Shown here one piece after another: positions 8,425 to 15,255 of a DNA stretch of 64,000 nt. Position numbers and translations under genes: made by a program. Under the pieces are notes generated by a model. It worked only from the letters and a program-made list of their open reading frames with translations. It did no database searches and was not told the origin of the DNA. Within the stretch, counting starts at the first letter, position 1, and the number at the start of each line of letters is the position of its first letter. The stretch is from CAZACZ01 sp964483695 (GTDB taxonomy: Bacteria; Deinococcota; Deinococci; Deinococcales; Trueperaceae). Location: the NCBI GenBank assembly GCA_964483695.1, contig CAZACZ010000001.1, positions 77,989 to 141,988 of the forward strand, given 5' to 3'.

Positions 8425-8430
8425 TAGGCT
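8425..8430 (+). promoter_or_regulatory. -10 hexamer TAGGCT, leaderless
   Basis: TAGGCT followed by 5 nt and the ATG at 8436. Confidence 0.45.
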
Positions 8431-8435
8431 CGAGC

Positions 8436-9419
8436 ATGACCACGCTCTGGAAGCTGGGGCTCGTGGCGCTGGCGCTGGCGCTGCCGGCGGCGCGCGCGCA
8501 GGTCGGGTCGTCGCCGCAGCTGGCGTGGACGGTGGGCGCGCCGTCCCCGTCCGGCGGCGCGACGTTCGCCGCGGCGTTCGAGAACGTGCGGGTCGAGGGC
8601 GGCACGATCGGCTTCGCGGTCCGCTGGAGCGACGCGGCCCAGCTGTCGCTCGATCTCAGCACCAACCGCACCTTCGGCCCCATCGGCAACGTGGTGCTGA
8701 CGGCGTACGGGGCGGTGCGCACCAGCGGGGAAGCCGAGGCGTCGCTCACGATTCGCGGCACGGCCGGACCGGTAGCGCTGCGCCTCGAAGCCAGCGCCTA
8801 CGGCGCCGAGGCGTGGCGCTTCCGCGAGAGCGCCATCGCCAGCGACGCGCGACCCGGCTGGGACCGGCGCGGCGTCGGCGTGCGGCTCGTGGCGACCGGG
8901 CGCTTGGCGCGTACCGTCGTGCTCGAGGCCGAACCGGAGGTGCACGTCACGGGTGTCGGCACCGGCTGGCGGGCCACGGCGCGGCTGCGCCTGCTGCGTG
9001 CTTGGGGGGAGAACGAGGTCCGCGTCGTGGCACGAGGCTCCCTCGCGCCGGGCGGCGCTTCGGCCGAGGGCGCGCTGGGCGTTGGCGCGGTCTTCGCACG
9101 CGGTCGTGCTCCGGACTGGACGGTGACGGTGTACGGCGGAGCATCCTCGGCCGGCATCCGGCCAGGCTTCACGCTCGACCTAGCGGACACGCTGCCGGGC
9201 GGTGCTCGCTGGGACCTCGCAGCTGCCTACGAACCGTACCGCCTCGACGTCGATCCGCTCCGGCTCGCGGCCGCCATCGATACCCCCTTCGGCGGCGCGT
9301 TGCCGGGGCTGGAGGAGGCGCGTCTGGTGCTCGCCGCGTCGGCGTCGTACGCTCCGCTGCGCGGATCGCCGCGCTGGTCCGTGACCACCACGCTGCGCTG
9401 GCCGTTCGACCCGCGCTGA
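8436..9419 (+). CDS. Secreted beta-rich protein of unknown function
   Basis: 327 residues with a clear signal peptide (Lys6, then a Leu/Ala core, cleavage near ARAQ at about 21-22). The mature part is almost entirely short alternating hydrophobic/polar stretches typical of amphipathic beta strands, such as VALRLEASAYGA and RWSVTTTLRWPF at the C-terminus. This fits an outer-membrane beta-barrel or a secreted beta-sandwich. I recognise no family. The ATG at 8436 is supported by the hydrophobic signal sequence and the TAGGCT 5 nt upstream; the longer upstream reading is antisense to glgP. It is divergent from glgP and convergent with the PEGA gene. Function not assigned. Confidence 0.75.
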   Translation: MTTLWKLGLVALALALPAARAQVGSSPQLAWTVGAPSPSGGATFAAAFENVRVEGGTIGFAVRWSDAAQLSLDLSTNRTFGPIGNVVLTAYGAVRTSGEAEASLTIRGTAGPVALRLEASAYGAEAWRFRESAIASDARPGWDRRGVGVRLVATGRLARTVVLEAEPEVHVTGVGTGWRATARLRLLRAWGENEVRVVARGSLAPGGASAEGALGVGAVFARGRAPDWTVTVYGGASSAGIRPGFTLDLADTLPGGARWDLAAAYEPYRLDVDPLRLAAAIDTPFGGALPGLEEARLVLAASASYAPLRGSPRWSVTTTLRWPFDPR

Positions 9420-9457
9420 GCCGCGCCCGCCCGATCGAGCCGCTCCCCTTCCGCGGG

Positions 9458-9472
9458 CCGGCCGCGGGCCGG
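9458..9472. terminator. Hairpin between convergent genes
   Basis: CCGGCC-GCG-GGCCGG stem-loop between the stops of the secreted protein and the PEGA gene. It lies in an 11-bp tandem duplication (GCGGGCCGGCC). It could end transcription from both sides. Confidence 0.4.
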
Positions 9473-9491
9473 CACCTGTCCGACACGAGCG

Positions 9492-10631
9492 TCAGGGCGC
9501 GAGTGGGGTCAGTTCGCCGGTGTCGAGGTCGAGGCGGAAGGCGCCCGTGGCGGGCACCGCCCGCAGGTAGTTGCGCGTCTGGCCGCCGCTGCGCAACTCG
9601 AACGTGCGCAAGCCCGCCTGCAGCCCCTCGGCGTAGCCGCCGGGCTGGAACTGCCCGTCGACGAAGATCAGCACCTCGCGTCGCTCGTCCCAGAACACCA
9701 GCGGGTCCACGGCCGGCAGCAACTGCGTCTGCACGCGGGAGACGCGGTAGTTCCGGACCAGCACGTCGACGGTCTCGCTCACGAAGCCGTCGCGCACCAA
9801 CGTGACGCGGTGGGTGCCCGGCAGGGCCGACACGGTGACCGGGGTGCTTCCGACGACCTCGCCGTCGAGCCACACCTCGGCGCGCGGACTCGACGCGATC
9901 TGGATGCTGCCGCCGGAGATCGCCGTCAGGATCACGTGCACGAAGGCGGTGTCGTCGGCGCGGAGGTCGATCATGCGCACCTCGGGCAGGAAGCCGTCCT
10001 TGCGCACCTCCAGCTGGTAGCGGCCGGGGGCCAGCATCGCCACGTCGAGGTTCGAGGTGTGGCCGAGCGCGACGCCGTCGACGAAGACCTGAGCATCGCC
10101 GGGCTCGCTCGAGACGAACAACCCGGCGCTCCCGCGCCGCAACTCGACGACGGCGCTGGTGAACGCCGCCACGTCGGCGGCGAGGGCGGCGGTGGTGCCG
10201 GCGATCCGTTCCGGATCGAGCGGCAGGGAGATGAGGTCGGTGGCGCGCGAGCGTTCGGCGTCGACCACGATCAGGTTCACCGCGTACGGCTCTCCGCCGG
10301 CGGTGGCGATGCGCGCGATCTCCCCGCTCACCGCGAACCGCGCGTTGTCGAGTTCGGCGATCAGCAGCGCGAACTCCGGCTCGAGGCTGCCGGCGATGCC
10401 CGGGGTGATCAACTCGCCGCTGCGGACCTCGAGGCCGGTCGACGCACCCACCGCAGACCGGAACGCCGGCATGAACGCCTCGACCAGCTCGTCGGGCACG
10501 CCGCCGCGGGTACCGAACGTGGGAACGGAGATCTGCGCGTACGCCGGCAGCCCCACCCCGAGCGCGACCAGGACCAACGCGCGAACGGCGAACCGTGCCT
10601 GCAGGGCGACGAACCTGGGGAGGACGGCCAT
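9492..10631 (-). CDS. Exported PEGA-domain protein
   Basis: 379 residues with an N-terminal export signal (about 1-32, cleavage near AYAQ). The first half (about 35-185) is an uncharacterised alpha/beta region. It is followed by two or three PEGA-type beta repeats recognisable by VFVDGVALG...APGRYQLEVRKDGF and VWLDGEVVGSTPV...LPGTHRVTLVRDGF. PEGA modules occur in surface proteins and often flank carbohydrate-binding or S-layer contexts; their ligand is generally unknown. The start is placed at the ATG at 10631 because TATACT ends 7 nt upstream and the signal peptide follows at once. Divergent from the phosphoesterase gene. Confidence 0.8.
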   Translation of the reverse strand: MAVLPRFVALQARFAVRALVLVALGVGLPAYAQISVPTFGTRGGVPDELVEAFMPAFRSAVGASTGLEVRSGELITPGIAGSLEPEFALLIAELDNARFAVSGEIARIATAGGEPYAVNLIVVDAERSRATDLISLPLDPERIAGTTAALAADVAAFTSAVVELRRGSAGLFVSSEPGDAQVFVDGVALGHTSNLDVAMLAPGRYQLEVRKDGFLPEVRMIDLRADDTAFVHVILTAISGGSIQIASSPRAEVWLDGEVVGSTPVTVSALPGTHRVTLVRDGFVSETVDVLVRNYRVSRVQTQLLPAVDPLVFWDERREVLIFVDGQFQPGGYAEGLQAGLRTFELRSGGQTRNYLRAVPATGAFRLDLDTGELTPLAP

Positions 10632-10638
10632 CGGGCCC

Positions 10639-10644
10639 AGTATA
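10639..10644 (-). promoter_or_regulatory. -10 hexamer TATACT, leaderless
   Basis: Minus-strand TATACT, 7 nt, then the ATG of the PEGA gene at 10631. Confidence 0.55.
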
Positions 10645-10690
10645 GCCATTCGCATCGGGAATCCTGGCCTGCGATCGGGAGACGGGCTGG

Positions 10691-10696
10691 TATCGT
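10691..10696 (+). promoter_or_regulatory. -10 hexamer TATCGT, leaderless
   Basis: TATCGT, 7 nt, then the ATG at 10704. Confidence 0.45.
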
Positions 10697-10703
10697 GAGC
10701 GCC

Positions 10704-11462
10704 ATGCGGCACCTGGTGCTCAGCGACGTGCATGCCAACCTTCCCGCCCTGGATGCCGTGCTCGCGCACGCCCGCTCCCGCGGCTTCGACGACGTGGTGT
10801 TCTTGGGGGACGCGGTCGGCTACTACCCGCACGCCGAGCCGGTGGTCCAGCGCCTGATCGACCTCGCGCCGCAGACGCGCGTGCTCGGGAACCACGACGC
10901 CACCCTGCTGGACATCGTCGACGGCGCGGCCTTCGAGCGCCGCGACGCCGGCCTGGTGGTGGAGGTGCTGGCGCGCCAGGCCGACACCCTGAGCGACGAC
11001 AGCATCGCGTTCCTGCGCAGCCTCCGCTCGCGCGTCCAGGCCGGGACCTGGGAGGCCACCCACGGGGCGCTGCGTGAGCCGTGGGAGTACCTCACGAGCT
11101 TGGCGGCCGCGCAGGCCAACCTCGAGCACATGCAACGGCCGCTGCTCCTGGTGGGCCACACGCACACGCCCAAGGTGTTCGCCGTGGTCGAGCACGGCGC
11201 CCAGCTGCTGTGGCGCACCGTGACGTTCCGCGAGGACGTGGGCGTTTACCGCCTCCCGCCGTACGCGCGGGTGCTCGCCAACCCCGGTGCCGTGGGGCAG
11301 CCGCGCGACCACATCCCGTTGGCGGCCTACGCCTTGTTCGACGAGGACGCTCGCACCCTCGAGATCCACCGCGTCGACTTCGACATCGCCGAGGTCCAGG
11401 CCGACGTGCGCGCGGCCGGCTACCCGGAGGTGCTCGCCACGCGCCTCGAACTGGGACGATGA
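10704..11462 (+). CDS. Calcineurin-like metallophosphoesterase
   Basis: 252 residues with the full metallophosphoesterase signature set: SDVHAN (7-12), GDAVGYYP (35-42), GNHD (62-65) and GHTHTPKV (about 150). It belongs to the YfcE/MJ0936-like phosphodiesterases, small cytoplasmic enzymes that use two metals. The ATG at 10704 immediately precedes the first strand and is 7 nt from TATCGT. Its stop overlaps the holB start (ATGA at 11459-11462), so the two form an operon with coupled translation. Physiological substrate unknown. Confidence 0.9.
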   Translation: MRHLVLSDVHANLPALDAVLAHARSRGFDDVVFLGDAVGYYPHAEPVVQRLIDLAPQTRVLGNHDATLLDIVDGAAFERRDAGLVVEVLARQADTLSDDSIAFLRSLRSRVQAGTWEATHGALREPWEYLTSLAAAQANLEHMQRPLLLVGHTHTPKVFAVVEHGAQLLWRTVTFREDVGVYRLPPYARVLANPGAVGQPRDHIPLAAYALFDEDARTLEIHRVDFDIAEVQADVRAAGYPEVLATRLELGR

Positions 11463-12433
11463 CACTCGACCTGGGCATCCACGGGCACGAGGCCGTCATG
11501 GCCGAGCTGCGTCGGGTCTGGGCGGGAGGCGATGGTCCTCACACGCTGCTCTTCGCCGGCCCCGACGGCGTCGGCCGGCGACCGGTGGCGCGCTGGTTCG
11601 CAGCGTTCGCCAACTGCCAGGCCGCCACGCCCGACGCCCGTCCGTGCGGCGTCTGCGCGAGCTGCGCCGCGATGGCGGCGGGGGTCCACCCCGACTTGCG
11701 CGAGGTGGCGCCTGCCAGCACCACGCGCAGCGGCAGGAGCAAACGCCGGGTGGAGATCACCATCGACCAGCTCGTCGAGCGCGAGCACGGCGACGCCGAA
11801 CCGCTCGGTCCGTGGCTACGCTCGCGCCCGCGTCACCGCGTGCGCGTTGGGGTCATCGATCACGCCGACGCCATGAACGCCAGCGCCGCGAACGCCTTCC
11901 TCAAGATGCTCGAGGAGCCGCCTCCGTGGGCGGCGATCGTGCTGATCGCACCCGGCCCGGACGCCGTGCTCCCCACGGTGGCGTCGCGCAGTACCGTGAT
12001 CCGCTTCGGCGCCGTGGCGCCGGAGGCGCTGGCGCGCATCGCGGGCGGCGTCGACCTCGCCGGCCACCCGGCGTTCCGTACCGGCCAGGCGGGCGCGCTG
12101 CTGCGCGCCGAGCTGGCGCCGGAGGCGACGCGGGCCGCCCGGGACGCCGCCTTGGCGTGCCTGGGCGCGCTAGATGGCGACCTGCTGGAGGCCCTCGACG
12201 GCGCCGACGTGCTGGTCAAGGCGTTGGCGGCCGCCAACGATGCCGGCGCCGACCCCGATCCGCTCGGCTGGCTACGCGAGCCGCTGCGGGTACGTCCTGC
12301 CCAGCTCTACGCCGCCGCTCTGGAAGAGATCGAACGATGCGAGGACGCCCTGGCGGCCTACGCCCAACCGTGGCTCGCATGCGCCGTGCTGACGTTGCGT
12401 CTGCGCGCGCTGCTCAGGCCCGCACCCGGCTGA
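11459..12433 (+). CDS. holB: DNA polymerase III delta-prime subunit (clamp loader)
   Basis: 324 residues of the AAA+ clamp-loader family; delta-prime helps load the sliding clamp on DNA. The zinc module cysteines Cys53, Cys63, Cys66 and Cys69 are visible. The P-loop (GPDGVGRRP, 34-42) lacks the usual Lys and Thr, as expected for the delta-prime stator, which does not hydrolyse ATP. NASAANAFLKMLEEPP is the typical sensor/box region. The C-terminal collar domain is poorly conserved, as usual. The ATG overlaps the phosphoesterase stop. The 3' end overlaps the convergent PSP1 gene by 20 bp (12414-12433). Confidence 0.9.
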   Translation: MTLDLGIHGHEAVMAELRRVWAGGDGPHTLLFAGPDGVGRRPVARWFAAFANCQAATPDARPCGVCASCAAMAAGVHPDLREVAPASTTRSGRSKRRVEITIDQLVEREHGDAEPLGPWLRSRPRHRVRVGVIDHADAMNASAANAFLKMLEEPPPWAAIVLIAPGPDAVLPTVASRSTVIRFGAVAPEALARIAGGVDLAGHPAFRTGQAGALLRAELAPEATRAARDAALACLGALDGDLLEALDGADVLVKALAAANDAGADPDPLGWLREPLRVRPAQLYAAALEEIERCEDALAAYAQPWLACAVLTLRLRALLRPAPG

Positions 12434-13208
12434 CCTCGGCGGCGGGGAACTCCTCCACCGCGCCCTCTTCGGTGCGCAGATCGACGGTGCCCTTCAACGG
12501 GTTGAGCTTCACCACCCTGCCGCAGGTGCCACTCTCGTCGTGGCAGGCGCGCGCGCCCTTCTTGGGCATGCCCTTGAGGAGCTCGCGGTACATGTCGTGC
12601 TCGTACTGCAGGCAGCACATCAAGCGCCCGCAGGGGCCGCTGATCTTCTCGGGGTTGAGCGGGAGCTGTTGGTCGCGCGCCATCCGGATGCTCACCGCGC
12701 TGAAGCTCTGCAGCCAGGTCGAGCTGCACGAGCCGTCGCCGCAGACGCCGAGCGTGCCGAGCATCCTCGCTTGGTCGCGGGGGCCGACGTTGGCGAACTC
12801 GATGCGCGCGTCGGTGTGCTGGATGAGCTCCTGCGCCAGCACGCGCAGGGGCACCTGCCGCTCGCTGGTGTAGCTCACGACCAGCAGCGTCTCGTCGACG
12901 GTGAACTCGAGCGCGACGACCTTCAACTCCGGTTCGACTTGCCGCGCGCGCGCGCGGAGCAGCCACTTGAGGTCTTCTGCCTTGCGCCGCAGCTCCTCGT
13001 GGCGCTCGAGGTCGTCGGTCTGGGCGTCTCGCACGTAGTGACCGTGCGGCTTGGCGACGTCACGCAAGTCGGTGCGCACGCGCCCGACCTCGAGCCCACG
13101 ACGCGTGGCCACCACGCAGGGCGTGCCCACGGCGGGCGGAGCTGGCGGCGCTTCCACGTAGTGGATCTTCGGTCCGTTGTCGAACTTCACGCCGATGCAA
13201 TCGGGCAT
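12414..13208 (-). CDS. PSP1 domain protein (YaaT/RicT family)
   Basis: 264 residues. The region around 150-215 with CGDGSCSSTWLQ, GPCGRLMCCLQYEHDMY and a further CG pair is the cysteine-rich PSP1 signature. In Bacillus the homologue RicT/YaaT carries Fe-S clusters with RicA and RicF and promotes RNase Y processing; the role here is inferred. Two starts compete: ATG 13208, placed 6 nt after TACAAT (leaderless), and ATG 13229, which overlaps the rnhB TGA as ATGA and adds seven residues. I prefer 13208 because the conserved sequence begins at MPDCIGVKF. Convergent overlap with holB. Confidence 0.9.
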   Translation of the reverse strand: MPDCIGVKFDNGPKIHYVEAPPAPPAVGTPCVVATRRGLEVGRVRTDLRDVAKPHGHYVRDAQTDDLERHEELRRKAEDLKWLLRARARQVEPELKVVALEFTVDETLLVVSYTSERQVPLRVLAQELIQHTDARIEFANVGPRDQARMLGTLGVCGDGSCSSTWLQSFSAVSIRMARDQQLPLNPEKISGPCGRLMCCLQYEHDMYRELLKGMPKKGARACHDESGTCGRVVKLNPLKGTVDLRTEEGAVEEFPAAEVSRVRA

Positions 13209-13214
13209 GCGCGC

Positions 13215-13220
13215 ATTGTA
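13215..13220 (-). promoter_or_regulatory. -10 hexamer TACAAT, leaderless
   Basis: Minus-strand TACAAT, 6 nt, then the ATG at 13208. It would give the PSP1 gene its own transcript immediately after the rnhB stop. Confidence 0.5.
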
Positions 13221-13225
13221 CGTGG

Positions 13226-13897
13226 TCATTGCTCCGGATCGCCCGGCTCGAAGAGCGGTCGCGCCAGCACGCGCCCGAAGCTCCGCCGGTGCTCCGGGCA
13301 TGGGCCCAGCCGCGCCAGCGCGTTCAGGTGCCGCGGGGCGGCGTAGCCCTTGTGCGCGTCGAAACCGTAACCAGGGAACCGTTCGTGGAGGTCCACCATG
13401 TACGCGTCGCGCGCCACCTTCGCCAGGATGCTGGCGGCCGCCACCTGGTAGCTGCGCGCGTCGGCTCGAGGCGGCGTGAGCTCCGGCACGCCGTATGCCA
13501 GCGGCAGGTAGTCCGTGACGAGCGCGTCGGGAGGCGCCGCCAGCGCGTCCAGCGCCCTGCGCGCGGCGTTCTTGGTCGCGGCGAGCACCCCGATGGCGTC
13601 GACCTCCTCCGCCGACGCCACGCCGACGGCACACGCCAGCGCCACGGCGCGCACCTCCACGGCCAGGCGTTGGCGCTGGAGCGCCGTCAGCGTCTTGGAG
13701 TCACGGAAGGGGTAGTCGCGCTCGGGCGGGAGCAGCACCGCCGCGGCCATCACCGGACCCGCCAACGCGCCGCGGCCCGCTTCGTCGACGCCGGCAACGT
13801 GACGCGCCCCCTGCTTCCAGAGCGTGCGTTCCAACGTCCAATCGGGAGCGGCCAGCTTCGGAACGCGGTCGCGTCCGGGAGGGGCGCCTCCGCCCAC
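13226..13897 (-). CDS. rnhB: Ribonuclease HII
   Basis: 223 residues. It cleaves the RNA strand of RNA-DNA hybrids and initiates removal of misincorporated ribonucleotides. The motif GVDEAGRGALAGPV (35-48) supplies Asp and Glu of the DEDD site; DSKTLTALQR follows, and later ASILAKVARDAYM and HKGYAAPRH. Length is typical. The GTG at 13897 lies just after the histidine kinase stop (13902), so it is probably read from that transcript. Its stop overlaps the alternative PSP1 start. A shorter start inside the first 20 residues cannot be excluded. Confidence 0.93.
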   Translation of the reverse strand: MGGGAPPGRDRVPKLAAPDWTLERTLWKQGARHVAGVDEAGRGALAGPVMAAAVLLPPERDYPFRDSKTLTALQRQRLAVEVRAVALACAVGVASAEEVDAIGVLAATKNAARRALDALAAPPDALVTDYLPLAYGVPELTPPRADARSYQVAAASILAKVARDAYMVDLHERFPGYGFDAHKGYAAPRHLNALARLGPCPEHRRSFGRVLARPLFEPGDPEQ

Positions 13898-13901
13898 GGC
13901 G

Positions 13902-15074
13902 TCAGACGCTCGACGCGCCGACCTCGCTCGGGCCGACGTCGGCCGGCACGCGGTCGGGGATGGTGAAGTAGAAGGTGCTACCCCGCCCGACCTTCGACTC
14001 GACCCAGATCTTGCCGCCGTGCTTCTCGACCGCGAGCTTGCAGAACGTCAAGCCCATGCCGGTGTCGTAGCGGTCGTGGATGGTGTGCCGCGACTGCTCG
14101 AAGGCGTTGAAGATGCGCTTCTGGTCGGCATCGGGGATGCCTTCCCCGTCGTCGCGCACGCTCAAGACGAAGCCATCGTCCTGGCGCCAGGCGCGGAAGT
14201 CGATGTACCCGCCGCGCCGGGTGTGCTTGATGGCGTTGGCCATCAGGTTGGCCAACACGCGCCGCAGCAGCTTCGGGTCGCCCACCACGCGCTCGGCTTC
14301 CGGTCGGACCAGGAACCCGAAGTTGCGATCGCGCGGGCCGCCGCTCACGTCGCCAAGAGCTTCCTTGGCGAGTTCGCTGAGGCTCTCGATGTCGGCGGGC
14401 TCGTACGGCATCTGGCCCTCTTTCATGCGCCGAACGTCGAGGATGTTGGCCGCCAGGTTCAACAGGTGCTGCGACTCGCTGCGCGCCAGGCTCAGCAGGT
14501 CCTCGACGCCCGACCCGCCGTCGCTCCGCAGCATCTCGAGGCTGTGGTCGAGCAACCCCATGACGCTGGCGATGGGGCTCTTGAGGTCGTGCACCAGCAT
14601 GTGGATGAGGTCGTCCTTCATCCGCTCGCTCTGCTGGTACGCCTGCTCGAAGTGCCGCGCCTGCTCGAGCGCCTGGCGCAAGGAACGCTCCGCGCCGCGC
14701 CGGTCGAGCATGCGCTGGAGGTGCGCCTTGACGACGGTGGGGCGAGTCGGAAGCGTCAGGTAGGCATCGGCGCCCGAGGCGATCACGGCGCTGTGGACGT
14801 CGGGATCGGCCGGTCCAAGGTAGACGAACGGCACGTTGGCGAGCGCTTTGCGGCGCCGCAGCAACGCCACCAGGTCGAGCTGCGGCACCTTGGCCGCCAG
14901 CCCGTGCTCCAGCACCAGGGCCTCCGGCACGCTGCCCTGCGTGTGGTAGAGCAACTGCTCCACGTCCGCGAATACCTGGCTGTCGAGGCCGATCTCGTCC
15001 ACTACGGAACGCAGACCCTGGCCGCGCGACTCGGTGGTCATCGCGATGAGCACGTACGGGGGCGGGTCGGCCAT
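13902..15074 (-). CDS. Histidine kinase with N-terminal pseudo-receiver domain
   Basis: 390 residues, soluble. Residues 6-125 have receiver-like spacing (LPTRPT near 108 in place of the Lys loop), but the position expected for the phospho-accepting Asp is Glu56 (LVLEHG). A helix leads to the HisKA box HMLVHDLKSPIAS (near 160). The HATPase domain shows N-box NLMANAIKH, G1 DDGEGIPD and G2 GMGLTFCK. It may sense through a partner rather than the membrane. The start ATG 15074 is 6 nt from TAAGAT, preferred to the in-frame GTG at 15077. No cognate response regulator is adjacent. rnhB follows closely. Confidence 0.88.
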   Translation of the reverse strand: MADPPPYVLIAMTTESRGQGLRSVVDEIGLDSQVFADVEQLLYHTQGSVPEALVLEHGLAAKVPQLDLVALLRRRKALANVPFVYLGPADPDVHSAVIASGADAYLTLPTRPTVVKAHLQRMLDRRGAERSLRQALEQARHFEQAYQQSERMKDDLIHMLVHDLKSPIASVMGLLDHSLEMLRSDGGSGVEDLLSLARSESQHLLNLAANILDVRRMKEGQMPYEPADIESLSELAKEALGDVSGGPRDRNFGFLVRPEAERVVGDPKLLRRVLANLMANAIKHTRRGGYIDFRAWRQDDGFVLSVRDDGEGIPDADQKRIFNAFEQSRHTIHDRYDTGMGLTFCKLAVEKHGGKIWVESKVGRGSTFYFTIPDRVPADVGPSEVGASSV

Positions 15075-15080
15075 CACCGC

Positions 15081-15086
15081 ATCTTA
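15081..15086 (-). promoter_or_regulatory. Extended -10 TGCTAAGAT, leaderless
   Basis: Minus-strand TAAGAT with TGC extension, 6 nt before the ATG at 15074. Confidence 0.5.
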
Positions 15087-15240
15087 GCAGGAGGCCCTCG
15101 CTGCGGCGAAGCCGGTCGCGCGCCGCCGACGGCCGCCGCCGTGTCGTCCTGGTCGTCCTTTCCCGCCGCCGGTCGGTTCTCGAGCCGGTGGCTTGGCGGC
15201 CGATGCCGCCCCGGCGGCGCAACCGACCACGGCCGCCTGA

Positions 15241-15246
15241 TAGCAT
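15241..15246 (+). promoter_or_regulatory. -10 hexamer TAGCAT near TTG start
   Basis: TAGCAT, 9 nt, then the TTG at 15256 that opens the VWA gene; near-leaderless arrangement. Confidence 0.45.
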
Positions 15247-15255
15247 GCGCGTGCC

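Noticed and set aside
6186..8435. Upstream part of a 1077-codon plus-strand frame opposite glgP
   Set aside because: Antisense to glgP; only the part from the ATG at 8436 with a signal peptide and promoter is credible.
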